DNA of 64,000 nucleotides from Methylotuvimicrobium sp. KM2. GTDB taxonomy: Bacteria; Pseudomonadota; Gammaproteobacteria; Methylococcales; Methylomonadaceae. Numbering within the stretch: position 1 is the stretch's first letter; every line of letters begins with the position of its first letter. The notes under the pieces are model-generated. The model did no database searches and was not told the DNA's origin. It saw only the letters and a program-made list of their open reading frames with translations. Of this stretch, positions 1 through 9,061 are shown piece by piece. The translations under genes were made by a program, and so were the position numbers. The DNA lies in NCBI RefSeq assembly GCF_038051925.1, contig NZ_CP150634.1, forward strand, positions 3,852,300-3,916,299. Direction: 5' to 3'.

Positions 1-1
1 C

Positions 2-163
2 ACGGTAGGCCGTAGCATTCATTTCGTCAGTAGCGATTTTTCGGTATACGTCAAAACCATTGAAACCTCGCTCACACAACAACTGGAAAAACAAGAGCGC
101 TCTTTTTGGAAAAAACGCATTGATGCACAAGAAAAAATCAAATCGGACGTGGAATTTTGGTAA
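2..163 (+). CDS. C-terminal end of an unidentified protein (partial)
   Basis: An open frame enters from the left edge and ends at TAA 161-163, giving 53 residues that finish in VEFW. The tail is rich in Lys, Glu and Gln (for example LEKQERSFWKKR) and looks helical. I do not recognise the family. It lies upstream of a cheB on the same strand, so it could belong to a chemotaxis operon, but a 270-bp repeat-filled gap separates them. It is real to the extent that the frame is open to the window edge and its composition is protein-like. Confidence 0.5.
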   Translation, partial: TVGRSIHFVSSDFSVYVKTIETSLTQQLEKQERSFWKKRIDAQEKIKSDVEFW

Positions 164-316
164 GGCTATGTTTGCGTTAATAGTTGAAATTAATACTATG
201 CGAATGCCGAAAAGACTGTAGAGTACACTGTGCGTACCACAGGAGATCCGCCCGTAGCTTAACGTGCTCTCATGGGTTCCGTTGTGCCGACATTAGGTAC
301 GCATAGCGTACCCTAC
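164..316. repeat. Dispersed repeat with paired inverted GTACGC hairpins, copy 1
   Basis: The last 99 bp (218-316) are two inverted 21-bp arms, each built on a GTACGC/GCGTAC palindrome, separated by about 57 bp. The preceding 40 bp and the spacer are also shared with 1748-1888, so the whole 150-bp unit is a dispersed element. A third arm pair lies at 55537-55636, and single arms at about 9741 and 26060. It fills the gap between the partial gene and cheB. Confidence 0.75.
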
Positions 317-435
317 AATTCGTTTTGAGTTTACAAGTGTTTCCGGTAGTGGGGGCAACTATTACCGCATACTTAGCCTTTGGTAAGGCGGCTCAACCGA
401 TTTATGCCCAAGCCCTTAATATAAAAATGCAAAGC

Positions 436-1542
436 ATGAATATCATTAAAGTTTTCATCGTAGACGACTCGGCCGTCGTTAGACAGGTTCTCACACAATT
501 GTTCGAAGGCACTGCCGGCATCAGAGTTATCGGATCGGCGCCCGATCCGATTTTTGCCCTGCAAAAAATGGAAAAAGAGTGGCCGGACGTAATCGTGTTG
601 GATATCGAAATGCCGCGCATGGACGGCGTAACTTTTCTCAAGAAAATCATGCTCGAACGCCCGACTCCGGTCGTCATTTGCTCGACGCTCACCGAAAAAG
701 GCGCCGAAGTGACGATGCAGGCAATGAGTGCCGGAGCGGTCGACATCATCACTAAGCCTAAGGTCAACCTGCGCCACTTCCTTGAAGAATCCAACACGCT
801 GATTATCGATGCAGTGAAAGCCGCGGCCCATGCCCGGGTTGGTAAAATAAAAAGCATGCCTTCAAACACCGAGCCCAAACCGAAACAAAATGCCGATGCG
901 GTCATCGCCCCTTCACATTTAAAGCCCCTATCGGAAACGACCGATAGGGTGATTGCCATTGGTACTTCGACGGGCGGAACTCAGGCCCTGGAGTTTGTAC
1001 TGACCAAGCTCCCTCGAACCTCGCCGGGACTGGTGGTTGTACAGCACATGCCCGAGGCATTTACCGCTGCCTTCGCAAAGCGGCTTGACGGCCTTTGCCA
1101 AGTCTCCGTCAAGGAAGCCGAAACCAACGACCGGGTCATTCCCGGACAAGTTCTGATCGCCCCGGGGGGCAAACACATGCTAATGCGCCGTAGCGGCGCA
1201 CAATATCGCGTCGAAGTCAAGGACGGGCCGTTGGTCAGCCGGCACAGGCCGTCCGTGGACGTTTTATTCCGCTCCTGCGCCCAATCAGCCGGCCCGAACG
1301 CCGTCGGTATCATCATGACCGGCATGGGCGACGACGGCGCGAAGGGTATGAAAGAAATGTTCGATGCCGGCGCGTTCACCGTCGCGCAAGACGAAGCCTC
1401 CTGCATCGTATACGGCATGCCCAAGGAAGCGGTGAAACTCGGCGGCGTCTCCAAGACCCTGCCTTTACATTCGATACCTGAACTTATCGTCAATTCTTCA
1501 ACCGGAACGCCTTTGGGCAAAACTTCGAATACGGCGGAATGA
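436..1542 (+). CDS. cheB: CheB protein-glutamate methylesterase (first copy)
   Basis: Chemotaxis response regulator that demethylates and deamidates methyl-accepting receptors. Residues 1-125 are a receiver domain (IVDDSAVVR near the N-terminus, phospho-acceptor Asp56 in [10 protein letters not shown]). After a linker, the catalytic domain shows GTSTGGT (catalytic Ser), QHMPEAFT (catalytic His) and MTGMGDDG (Asp). The open frame extends upstream to a TTG at 325, but that stretch is repeat sequence; I place the start at ATG 436 (MNIIKVF), with ATG 427 also possible. Length 368 aa is normal. A second cheB lies in the flagellar cluster at 14676-15776, so this one may serve another chemosensory pathway whose other genes are outside the window. 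Confidence 0.93.
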   Translation: MNIIKVFIVDDSAVVRQVLTQLFEGTAGIRVIGSAPDPIFALQKMEKEWPDVIVLDIEMPRMDGVTFLKKIMLERPTPVVICSTLTEKGAEVTMQAMSAGAVDIITKPKVNLRHFLEESNTLIIDAVKAAAHARVGKIKSMPSNTEPKPKQNADAVIAPSHLKPLSETTDRVIAIGTSTGGTQALEFVLTKLPRTSPGLVVVQHMPEAFTAAFAKRLDGLCQVSVKEAETNDRVIPGQVLIAPGGKHMLMRRSGAQYRVEVKDGPLVSRHRPSVDVLFRSCAQSAGPNAVGIIMTGMGDDGAKGMKEMFDAGAFTVAQDEASCIVYGMPKEAVKLGGVSKTLPLHSIPELIVNSSTGTPLGKTSNTAE

Positions 1543-1582
1543 ATATCGGCAAATAAGCCTTAATCCTGAATTCGGCAGTTTA

Positions 1583-1722
1583 ACCATGAAGGACATGAAG
1601 TTCATGAAGGATTCCAAGAACTTACCAAATCCTTCTCGCTAACCTTTTTGGTGAGCGAAAGTTCTATACAAACGCGTAATAAGCTATTGAATTAACTTCC
1701 TATTCTTCATGATCTTCATGGT
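1583..1722. repeat. CATGAAG-type inverted-repeat element
   Basis: The left arm starts ACCATGAAGGACATGAAG and the right arm ends CTTCATGATCTTCATGGT, giving a roughly 140-bp inverted-repeat element. Related arms occur at 25478-25502 (partial) and twice in tandem at 57281-57505. No gene is seen in 1543-1747. Confidence 0.7.
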
Positions 1723-1747
1723 GAAATGCTTTTTCTAGGTTAATTTA

Positions 1748-1888
1748 GGCTATGCTCGCGTTAATAGTTGAAATTAATACTACGCCAAGTTGATGTAGGG
1801 TACGCTGTGCGTACCTCAATAGACTCGCCCGTAGATTAACGTGGCCTCATGTGTGCTCTGCACCGACATTAGATACGCGCAGCGGACC
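1748..1888. repeat. Dispersed GTACGC repeat, copy 2, overlapping the rsmD 3' end
   Basis: Same unit as 164-316: it shares the first 40 bp, the paired inverted arms and the spacer. Its right end overlaps the last 20 bp of rsmD on the minus strand, so the repeat encodes the final residues and stop codon of RsmD. Confidence 0.75.
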
Positions 1889-2432
1889 TTTCGTATAATC
1901 GATAGGCGACCTCGCCGGCCGTTTTATCTTTCAGAAGCCGCCAGTTTTCGGGCATGCCGGTGAGATCGAGCCCGATTTCCGTTTCCAAGTAGATTTTAGC
2001 CTGCGCGGACAACCAGCCCTTATCCTCGAGCCATTGACAGGTTTGCACAGCGAGACTTTTGCCAAACGGCGGGTCGAGAAAAACCAAGTCGAACGATTCG
2101 ACGTCACCGGCCAAATAACGGAAAACATCCTGATTGACGATTTTGATTCGGTCGGTCGATAAAATAACGGCATTCTCTTTTAAATGCCGGCAAGCCTGTG
2201 GGTTGTTTTCGACCTGTACGACCGATTTTGCGCCTCGCGACGCCGCCTCGAAACCCAACGCTCCGCTGCCTGAATAAAGATCCAGGCAACGGCTGCCATA
2301 AATATCGCTTCGCAACCAATTGAACAAGGTTTCCCGAACTCTTGCCGGCGTCGGGCGCAATCCCGGTGCGTCGGTAAAACGCAGATTGCGACCGCGCCAT
2401 TCGCCGGCGATGATTCTTAGCTTGTTTTGCAC
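1869..2432 (-). CDS. rsmD: 16S rRNA (guanine(966)-N(2))-methyltransferase
   Basis: S-adenosylmethionine-dependent methyltransferase acting on G966 of 16S rRNA in the 30S subunit. The SAM-binding motif LDLYSGSGALGFEA is at about residues 50-63 and the catalytic DPPF motif sits in DLVFLDPPFGKS. I place the start at GTG 2432 (VQNKLRIIAG), 4 nt after the stop of the upstream M16 gene; the longer open frame to 2513 lies inside that gene and is unlikely. This gives 187 aa, the usual size. It is cotranscribed with the two M16 peptidase genes. The last residues (ERSAARI) and stop are read from the edge of a dispersed repeat. Confidence 0.93.
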   Translation of the reverse strand: MQNKLRIIAGEWRGRNLRFTDAPGLRPTPARVRETLFNWLRSDIYGSRCLDLYSGSGALGFEAASRGAKSVVQVENNPQACRHLKENAVILSTDRIKIVNQDVFRYLAGDVESFDLVFLDPPFGKSLAVQTCQWLEDKGWLSAQAKIYLETEIGLDLTGMPENWRLLKDKTAGEVAYRLYERSAARI

Positions 2433-2436
2433 GGAT

Positions 2437-3735
2437 TTATTGCGCTTCGCCGACGGTAATTGTTTGCAATAGCTCCGAATCGACCCGCCGCTGAAACGCG
2501 TCCTTGATCGCATCGACGGTCACTGCATTGACCTTCTCCTGGAAGGTATCCAAATAGTCGAGCGGAAGATTATAAAAACCGATCATTTCAACATAACCGA
2601 TCATTTTGCTGTTGGTATCGAAACGCATGACAAAACCGCCGGTGATGTTTTGTTTTGCGGCTGTGAGTTCTTCCTCGGTCGGCCCGTCTTTAATAAATTC
2701 GGTCAAGGTTTGATTCAAGACTTCCAACGCTTTGTCGGCTTGATCGGTCCGGGTTTGCAGGCCCATCGCAAAAGGTCCTTTGCGATACATCGGTGCAAAA
2801 TAACTGTAAGTGTTATACGCTAGACCTCGTTTTTCCCTGACTTCCTCGAATAATCTCGAAACCAGCATGCCGCCGCCCAGTATGTGATTGCCGACAAATA
2901 ATGCGAAATAGTCGTCGTCATTGCGATAGGATCCCGGCAGACCGCTCATTACATGAGTTTGCGCGGAAGGAAACGCGATATGTTTGCGGCGGCCTTGCTT
3001 GGGCATCGCCACTTCCGGTAATTCGGCGGGTTTTTGTCCGACCGGTAATTTCGCCAACAATTTCTCGGCGGTTTGTTCAGCCTGTTTACGGCTCATATCG
3101 CCGACGATGGCTACCATCGCATTGGTAACCACATAATATTTGCTATAAAAGCTTTTAAGATCCTTGGCCTGCAAAGGTTCTACAGTCTCAATTTCGCCGG
3201 CACTTGGATGCGCATAGGGATGTTGTCCGTAAACCGCTTTATAAAAGGCAATATCGGCCAGTGTTGACGGCGAAGATTCGCGATGTTTTAAACCGGCCAA
3301 CGTGCGCTTTTTTTCGCGCTGAAAATCGGCTTCCTCAAAGCGCGGTTGAGTTAGGATGGTTTGCATCGTTTCGACCGACTTATCGAACAGTTTCGGATCG
3401 GTCAAAGTCCGTAGCGACAGCCAAGCCATATCGCGGGATACGCCGGTTCCGAAACGGGCGCCGACGCTTTCGAAACGCTGTGCGATTTGATCGGCATTCC
3501 ATTCGCCGGCGCCGGTATCGAGAAGCCCGGAAGTCAACGCGGCGATCCCGAATTGCTTGCCGTCGCGGGCACTGCCAGCATCAAAAGTCACCCGAATATC
3601 GGCCATCGGCAGATTTGGAGCGGGTACGAAATACACTCTAGCCCCCTGTTTGGTTGTCCAGTGTTCGATGTTTGCCGCAGCCCAAGAGGCCTGTCCTGTC
3701 AGCATCAATAACAGACTGATCAAAGCGATACGCAT
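2437..3735 (-). CDS. M16 family peptidase-like protein, non-catalytic partner
   Basis: Periplasmic or secreted insulinase-family protein with signal peptide MRIALISLLLMLTGQASWA. It has the M16 fold (an N-terminal half, then a second half containing SRLFEEVREKRGLAY), but the zinc motif HxxEH is absent: the expected position reads AALTSGLLDTGAG. It is therefore probably the inactive subunit of a heterodimer with the product of the upstream gene, which has the full zinc site; such active/inactive M16 pairs are common in proteobacteria. Its ATG overlaps the upstream stop (TAATG) and its own stop is 4 nt before rsmD, so the three genes form an operon. 432 aa, no damage seen. Confidence 0.9.
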   Translation of the reverse strand: MRIALISLLLMLTGQASWAAANIEHWTTKQGARVYFVPAPNLPMADIRVTFDAGSARDGKQFGIAALTSGLLDTGAGEWNADQIAQRFESVGARFGTGVSRDMAWLSLRTLTDPKLFDKSVETMQTILTQPRFEEADFQREKKRTLAGLKHRESSPSTLADIAFYKAVYGQHPYAHPSAGEIETVEPLQAKDLKSFYSKYYVVTNAMVAIVGDMSRKQAEQTAEKLLAKLPVGQKPAELPEVAMPKQGRRKHIAFPSAQTHVMSGLPGSYRNDDDYFALFVGNHILGGGMLVSRLFEEVREKRGLAYNTYSYFAPMYRKGPFAMGLQTRTDQADKALEVLNQTLTEFIKDGPTEEELTAAKQNITGGFVMRFDTNSKMIGYVEMIGFYNLPLDYLDTFQEKVNAVTVDAIKDAFQRRVDSELLQTITVGEAQ

Positions 3736-5096
3736 TATTTGCTCTCCTTAATTTTTTTATTGCCGGTTTGTTCAGCGATTGGTTGCGGCACTAAATAGGC
3801 CACGCTCAAATTGTTATCGGTAAAATATTTTTTAGCGACTTCTCGGACTTGTTCGGCGGTCACCCGATTGACCTTGTCGACATATTCGTCGGCTTTTTGC
3901 CAACCTAAACCGACGGTCTCATTGATGCCCAGTTGCATGCCTTGATAAAACATCGAGTCGCGCTCGTAGGTGGCATTCGCGAGCACCTGCGCTTTGATCC
4001 GCTGCAATTCTTCCGGTTGCACCAACTCATACTTGAGTTTTTCGATTTCTTCCTTTAACGCCGCTTCCAATTCTTGGTGACTCTTTCCTTGTGCAGGCGT
4101 CGCGTCAAACATAAACAATTCATCGAGTCTGGAACTCAAGTTGTAGCCGGCCCCGGCCGCCACAGCGATCTGTTTGCCCCTCACTAATCCGGATTCCAAG
4201 CGCGCACTGCTGCCGCCGTCCAAAATACCCGCCATCACTTCCAATGCATAGGCTTCCCACTCATGCTCGGCCGTATTCAGCACAGGGACTTTATACCCCA
4301 TGACCAGATACGGCAGTTTGTCTGGCAAATTGACGATCATGCGCCGTATGCCGAGTTGTTCGACTTCGGTTTGCGGCTTCACCGGCGTAATGTCACTGGG
4401 CTTGAGCGGTCCGAAATATTTTTCGGCCAACGCGAACACCGCTTTCGGTTCGACATCGCCGATCACGACCAATGTGGCGTTATTCGGCGCATACCATTTT
4501 TGATACCAGGCCTCGAGATCGGCAATCGTGTAGTTCTCTATGTCTGTCGGCCAACCGATAATCGGATTTTTGTAGGGGCTGTTCGAATAAGCCAGTGCGG
4601 CGAAATGTTCCTGGATTTTGGAGCGAGGCTTATCGTCGGTGCGCATCCGACGCTCTTCGTAAACGACTTGCAGTTCCTTTTGCAATTCCTCATCCAGCAG
4701 TTTGAGATTACGCATCCGATCGGCTTCCAGTTTGAAACTGACTTCTAAACGGGATTTTTCCATCGTCTGGAAATAAGCCGTATAATCGCGACCGGTAAAG
4801 GCGTTTTCATTGCCGCCGTTGGCCGCGATGATTCGGGAAAATTCGCCGGGTTTGAGCTTGTCGGTGCCTTTGAACATCATGTGTTCAAGCATGTGAGAAA
4901 TACCGGTAATGCCGCCCGGCTCGTAGCTGGAACCGACTTTGTACCAGACTTGGGATACCGCGACCGGCGAACGGTGATCTTCTTTGACCAGGACTTTTAA
5001 ACCATTGTCTAAAATCCGCTCATGTACTTTAACCACCGCTTGTGCCGGCAACAAAAACATACCGGATAATACCGCACTCGCAATTTGCAACTTCAT
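3735..5096 (-). CDS. M16 family zinc metallopeptidase, catalytic subunit
   Basis: Periplasmic zinc peptidase of the insulinase/pitrilysin clan. It has an N-terminal signal sequence (residues 1-20, ending PAQA), the inverted zinc motif His68-x-x-Glu71-His72 in GISHMLEHMMFKGT, and a downstream Glu at about 147 (VVYEERRMR) that completes the metal site. The second half (from about residue 230) is the inactive repeat typical of M16B peptidases. 453 aa. First gene of the operon with the inactive M16 partner and rsmD; divergent from cyoE. The substrate cannot be told from sequence. Confidence 0.92.
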   Translation of the reverse strand: MKLQIASAVLSGMFLLPAQAVVKVHERILDNGLKVLVKEDHRSPVAVSQVWYKVGSSYEPGGITGISHMLEHMMFKGTDKLKPGEFSRIIAANGGNENAFTGRDYTAYFQTMEKSRLEVSFKLEADRMRNLKLLDEELQKELQVVYEERRMRTDDKPRSKIQEHFAALAYSNSPYKNPIIGWPTDIENYTIADLEAWYQKWYAPNNATLVVIGDVEPKAVFALAEKYFGPLKPSDITPVKPQTEVEQLGIRRMIVNLPDKLPYLVMGYKVPVLNTAEHEWEAYALEVMAGILDGGSSARLESGLVRGKQIAVAAGAGYNLSSRLDELFMFDATPAQGKSHQELEAALKEEIEKLKYELVQPEELQRIKAQVLANATYERDSMFYQGMQLGINETVGLGWQKADEYVDKVNRVTAEQVREVAKKYFTDNNLSVAYLVPQPIAEQTGNKKIKESK

Positions 5097-5134
5097 AACA
5101 TCCTCTCTGTAGTAAGGTTAACGCGTCCGACTAT

Positions 5135-5162
5135 TTGATAAATCAATAGTTCACTGTATTCT
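5135..5162 (+). promoter_or_regulatory. Candidate sigma-70 promoter for cyoE
   Basis: TTGATA (5135-5140) and TATTCT (5157-5162) are separated by 16 bp in the 100-bp gap between the divergent M16 operon and cyoE. The cyoE start is 35 nt after the -10 box. Weak match, no experimental support. Confidence 0.3.
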
Positions 5163-5196
5163 ATAGCTTAATATAAATGTTGGAATATTTTCGATA

Positions 5197-6084
5197 ATGA
5201 CTAACCCATCCGCCCTACTCTCCTGGCGTGACTATCTTGAACTGTGCAAACCGAAAGTAGTTGCCTTAATCGTTTTTACTGCTGTGGTCGGCATGTTGCT
5301 GGCCGTGCCCGGCATACCGCCCATCGACACTTTGCTTTATAGCACCGTTGGCATCGGACTCGCCGCCTCGTCCGCCGCGGCGGTTAATCACTATCTCGAT
5401 CAGAATGCCGACGCTCTAATGGGTAGAACGCAAAACCGTCCATTGCCGAAAGGCTCGTTGCACTCAGTGAATGTCATCATTTTCGCATCGCTACTCGGCC
5501 TATTATCGATGCTTCTATTAGGCCTTTTGGTTAATCCGCTGACTGCTTTTTTAACGTTATTGTCACTGATCGGTTATGCGATCATCTATACCGTCTATCT
5601 AAAACGCATGACGCCGCAAAACATCGTGATCGGAGGCGCGGCCGGCGCAGCGCCTCCGGTTTTGGGGTGGTGCGCGATGACCGGCGAAGTGCATCCTTAT
5701 TCGTTGCTATTGTTTTTAATCATTTTCGTTTGGACACCACCGCATTTTTGGGCACTGGCAATCGCCCGCCGCGAAGAATACGCGAAAGTTAAAATTCCGA
5801 TGTTGCCAGTCACGCACGGCCCCGAATTCACAAGACTGCAAATATTACTGTATACGGTGCTACTCTTATTGGTGACATTGCTGCCTTATTTAACCGGCAT
5901 GAGCGGGCTGATTTATCTCTCCGTTGCGGTTCCCCTGGGCCTCGGTTTTATTTATTATGCAGTTTTGATGATGCGCCACAAGGACGACCGAACGGCAATG
6001 AAAACCTTCGGTTTTTCCATTATTTATTTGATGCTGATGTTTGCCGCGTTATTGATCGATCACTATGTGGTAATTGGACTGTAA
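5197..6084 (+). CDS. cyoE: Protoheme IX farnesyltransferase
   Basis: Integral membrane prenyltransferase that converts protoheme IX to heme O by adding a farnesyl group, for heme-copper oxidases. The first Asp-rich motif is visible as [21 protein letters not shown] (D..D....R), and a second conserved loop reads [17 protein letters not shown]. About nine hydrophobic segments, 295 aa, the family size. Six nt separate it from the next gene, ybiB-like, so they are probably cotranscribed. No oxidase subunit genes are adjacent; they would have to lie elsewhere. Confidence 0.96.
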   Translation: MTNPSALLSWRDYLELCKPKVVALIVFTAVVGMLLAVPGIPPIDTLLYSTVGIGLAASSAAAVNHYLDQNADALMGRTQNRPLPKGSLHSVNVIIFASLLGLLSMLLLGLLVNPLTAFLTLLSLIGYAIIYTVYLKRMTPQNIVIGGAAGAAPPVLGWCAMTGEVHPYSLLLFLIIFVWTPPHFWALAIARREEYAKVKIPMLPVTHGPEFTRLQILLYTVLLLLVTLLPYLTGMSGLIYLSVAVPLGLGFIYYAVLMMRHKDDRTAMKTFGFSIIYLMLMFAALLIDHYVVIGL

Positions 6085-6090
6085 TCTGCC

Positions 6091-7080
6091 ATGACAAGAC
6101 AAGAACATCCTTTTGCTCACTATATCCGCATTCTCGGTAAAGGCAAAAAAGGCTCGCGCCCGCTGACCCGCGAAGAGGCCTATCAGTCGATGCGCATGAT
6201 TTTGACCGGCGAAGTGCTGCCCGTGCAATTGGGCGCATTTTTGATGCTGTTGCGGGTTAAAGAAGAAACCCCTGAAGAGTTGGCCGGTTTCATTGAAGCC
6301 GCCCGCGAAACCTTTAGTCGTTCCGACGACGAATCTCCCGCCGACCTGGATTGGTCTTCCTACGCCGGCAAACGACGCCACCTCCCCTGGTTTTTGTTGT
6401 CGGCATTATTGCTCGCGGAAAATGGCATCAAAGTCTTCATGCATGGCGCCGGCGGCCATACCGAAGGCCGAATATATACGCACGATGCTCTGAAATACCT
6501 CGGCATCGAGCACGCCGCCTCCTTGCAAGAAGCGCGGCAACAACTCGAAGAACGGAACTTCAGTTATTTGCCGCTGGAATACTTCTGTCCGAAACTTCAT
6601 GAAATCATCGAATTGCGCCCGATCATGGGCTTGCGATCACCGGTACATACGCTCGCCAGAATGTTGAATCCTTTTAATGCCAAACACAGCATTCAGGCGA
6701 TTTTTCACCCGGGTTACCGGCCGGTGCATCAGGAAGCGGCCTTATTACTGAATGACCCTCATGTCGCGGTATTCAAAGGCGAAGGCGGCGAAGTCGAACG
6801 CAACCCCGACGCCGATTGTTTGGTGCAAAGCGTTAAGCATGGCGAATTATACGATGAGCAATGGCAGAGAATATTCGAGCGTCGCCATGTTAAATCCGAA
6901 ACACTCAACCCTAACCAGCTCGCTGCAGTCTGGCAAGGCGATATCGTGGACGAATACGGAGAAGCGGCCGTTATCGGTACCGCGGCGATTGCTTTGAAGC
7001 TGCTAGAAAAAGCGGACAGTCAAGAACGCGCTATAAAGATGGCCGAAGATTTTTGGCGGAGCCGCAAGCCGTTTGGATGA
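6091..7080 (+). CDS. ybiB: YbiB/TrpD2-type glycosyltransferase-family protein
   Basis: Homologue of anthranilate phosphoribosyltransferase (TrpD) of the TrpD2/YbiB branch. An N-terminal helical domain (residues 1-80, with SMRMILTGEVLPVQLGAFLM) is followed by the nucleoside phosphorylase-like domain. The TrpD phosphoribosyl-binding loop is altered to HGAGGHTEGR, as in YbiB proteins, which bind nucleic acids and are not tryptophan biosynthetic enzymes. No trp genes are nearby. 329 aa. It follows cyoE by 6 nt. Role in this organism unknown; a nucleic-acid-associated function is family knowledge, not visible here. Confidence 0.85.
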   Translation: MTRQEHPFAHYIRILGKGKKGSRPLTREEAYQSMRMILTGEVLPVQLGAFLMLLRVKEETPEELAGFIEAARETFSRSDDESPADLDWSSYAGKRRHLPWFLLSALLLAENGIKVFMHGAGGHTEGRIYTHDALKYLGIEHAASLQEARQQLEERNFSYLPLEYFCPKLHEIIELRPIMGLRSPVHTLARMLNPFNAKHSIQAIFHPGYRPVHQEAALLLNDPHVAVFKGEGGEVERNPDADCLVQSVKHGELYDEQWQRIFERRHVKSETLNPNQLAAVWQGDIVDEYGEAAVIGTAAIALKLLEKADSQERAIKMAEDFWRSRKPFG

Positions 7081-7150
7081 TGACTCGCGGAGAAAACCGC
7101 TTGAATAGATTGCAACGACTCCCTTTTGATTGAAAAAACCGTTTAAGCAG

Positions 7151-7786
7151 CTACCCTTTAACCATACCCGGATTATGAGGGGAAAACCTCGGGATACCTT
7201 CAACAAAGGTTTTTTCCAAGTAATTGTATTCCAAACCTAATAAGGTATTCCCGTCCTGATAATTCACCCATACGACCTTAACTTCGCCGAGAAGGTCGAG
7301 TCTTTTAAAGTTAAACGCGGCAATTGCCCCAGGCTCCACGTCAATACGCTCCGGTAACGTAACCATTAAGCCGTCTACCGATACATTAATCGTGTTGAAA
7401 TGGTAATTATGGCCGTTAAGAATTATGAGTCCCGGCGCCTCCAATTTTTTCCTGTAAGCATGCCTTGCATAAAACAAGTTTTCTACATCGTGCTCGACAT
7501 TTCTGAAATCCAACGCCAAATAAATCCGACCATCAATTATATCGGCTCGAACGATTTCGGCTTCGCCGGCAAGCCGCATTTCTTGCAGGTAGATATCAAC
7601 GATAGGCGATATCTTTATTGTTTTGAACAGATCTTCAACATCATTAATGCGTTCATGATCGTCCAATTCAGCCAACAGACCGGTGATTGAGATATTGCTT
7701 AAGGTCATCGGAAGTTCTTCCCCATCCAGATAAATTAATCCATGGGAGGTTAGTTTTTTCCGATAATGGCGTTTTTCGTATGGCAT
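7151..7786 (-). CDS. Tandem PilZ-domain protein
   Basis: Two homologous halves, each starting with an Arg/Lys-rich segment (RHYRKKL at residues 6-12; RHAYRKKL at about 109) followed about 25 residues later by the (D/N)xSxxG motif (NISITG and NVSVDG). This is the PilZ signature for binding cyclic di-GMP; the second domain has the canonical RxxxR spacing, the first is one residue short. 211 aa, no membrane segment or signal peptide, so probably a cytoplasmic c-di-GMP receptor. Convergent with ybiB and monocistronic. Output partner unknown; the nearby flagellar genes make motility plausible but unproven. Confidence 0.82.
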   Translation of the reverse strand: MPYEKRHYRKKLTSHGLIYLDGEELPMTLSNISITGLLAELDDHERINDVEDLFKTIKISPIVDIYLQEMRLAGEAEIVRADIIDGRIYLALDFRNVEHDVENLFYARHAYRKKLEAPGLIILNGHNYHFNTINVSVDGLMVTLPERIDVEPGAIAAFNFKRLDLLGEVKVVWVNYQDGNTLLGLEYNYLEKTFVEGIPRFSPHNPGMVKG

Positions 7787-8227
7787 TGTTAACCTACATT
7801 ACATTCATTACATTTTTGTACGACTTCGTTATTGAAGACATGGAGTCGAAAGAAACCGGTATCTATACCTTTATCGCTCTTCAAATTTCGGCAGTGCCTT
7901 AAGAGGCGCCGGCGTGTTCGGTCGATTTTTACTCCTCGCTAAACACACCTATCGCCCCCGTCATTATTCACACCCCTATCGTTCCAACGCTCTAGCGTGG
8001 GAACGATAATTGACGGGGAACTGAACAGTTACTCTCACCCTTGTTGATTTTCAAATTGGGGACTTGCTGACAATAACCGTAAAATAAACAACGCTATTCT
8101 CTATTTCCAAACCGTAAAGGGCAAGTATTATGCTCTTACAATGAATATTAAATAATGACTAGTGTAGACTAATATTTATATTTTTCGCTTCGAACCTCGT
8201 CTTTCAGAATTTGATTGTCTATTTTTT
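7787..8227. repeat. Intergenic region with repeat fragments
   Basis: No convincing gene. It holds a fragment (about 7878-7945) matching the left half of the GGCGCC/GGTGTC repeat family seen complete at 19827-20052 and 61216-61391, and a short hairpin (about 7980-8009) of the GTTCCCACGC...GCGTGGGAAC type. AT-rich sequence at 8090-8225 may hold the promoter of the lipoprotein gene. Confidence 0.55.
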
Positions 8228-8848
8228 ATGCTGCTATCCATTAGATCGTTAAAAATAATTTTAATGGCTACCTCGTTTCTTATTTTACAAGCCTGTACCA
8301 CGGCTCCCCCTAAAAACACAGAAAACATTTGCGAAACTTTCAGAGAAAAAAGCAACTGGTACAAACACGCCAAAACCTCTTATCAAAAATGGGGGGTACC
8401 TATTCCCGTTCAAATGGCGATCATTCATCAAGAATCTCGCTTTGTTGCCGATGCCGCCCCGCCAAGACGGAAATTATTAGGTTTCATACCTTGGTTTAGA
8501 AAAAGTAGCGCCTATGGATATGCTCAAGCACTGGACGGTACTTGGGGCGACTACATGAAACATAACCGTCGCTGGAACGCTGACCGCGAAGACTTTGCCG
8601 ATGCAGTCGATTTTGTCGGCTGGTACAATCACATGAGCTATAAAAGACTCGGATTAGCTAAATCGAACGCTCGGCAACTATACCTGGCCTATCACGAAGG
8701 TCATACGGGATACCGGCGCCGAACGTTTTTGCAAAAACCCTGGCTACTAAAAGTTGCCGATAAAGTCGACCGCAAAGCCCGTATTTACGATTCGCAATTA
8801 AATTCATGCTGGAACGAATTTGAAAGCAAGAGCTGGTTTTTTTGGTAG
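8228..8848 (+). CDS. Lytic transglycosylase-like lipoprotein
   Basis: Predicted outer-membrane-anchored peptidoglycan lyase. Signal peptide with a lipobox LQAC (Cys at about residue 23). The SLT-type catalytic region shows MAIIHQESRF, with the Glu expected to be catalytic, then AYGYAQALDGTW, matching the family's Gly-rich second motif, and LYLAYHEGHTGY, matching the third. 206 aa, compact for the family. Start ATG 8228 is chosen because the signal peptide begins there; ATG 8264 would leave a truncated one. Stands alone, followed by an 8-bp-stem hairpin. Annotated relatives are called transglycosylase SLT domain proteins; enzymatic activity is inferred. Confidence 0.82.
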   Translation: MLLSIRSLKIILMATSFLILQACTTAPPKNTENICETFREKSNWYKHAKTSYQKWGVPIPVQMAIIHQESRFVADAAPPRRKLLGFIPWFRKSSAYGYAQALDGTWGDYMKHNRRWNADREDFADAVDFVGWYNHMSYKRLGLAKSNARQLYLAYHEGHTGYRRRTFLQKPWLLKVADKVDRKARIYDSQLNSCWNEFESKSWFFW

Positions 8849-8856
8849 ACTATATT

Positions 8857-8880
8857 GCTTGTTCACAGTTGCGAACAAGC
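8857..8880. terminator. Hairpin after the lipoprotein gene
   Basis: Perfect 8-bp stem GCTTGTTC/GAACAAGC with an 8-nt loop, 8 nt past the stop codon. It lacks a trailing T-run, so it could be a weak terminator, an mRNA-stabilising stem or an operator. Confidence 0.35.
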
Positions 8881-9061
8881 GACATCACCGGCAAAAAAAG
8901 GACAAACCGGTGTTGGAGTTAGAAGGCGCCAACCTACTGACATCCGAGCAAGAAAGATTAACTATTTTATTGGGATTAATAAACAAGCTTCTTGCTTTTT
9001 CTCGCGACTTCTCCAAAAATGGATGCAATTCCTTATAACTTACGACAGGAGGAAAAAATCT

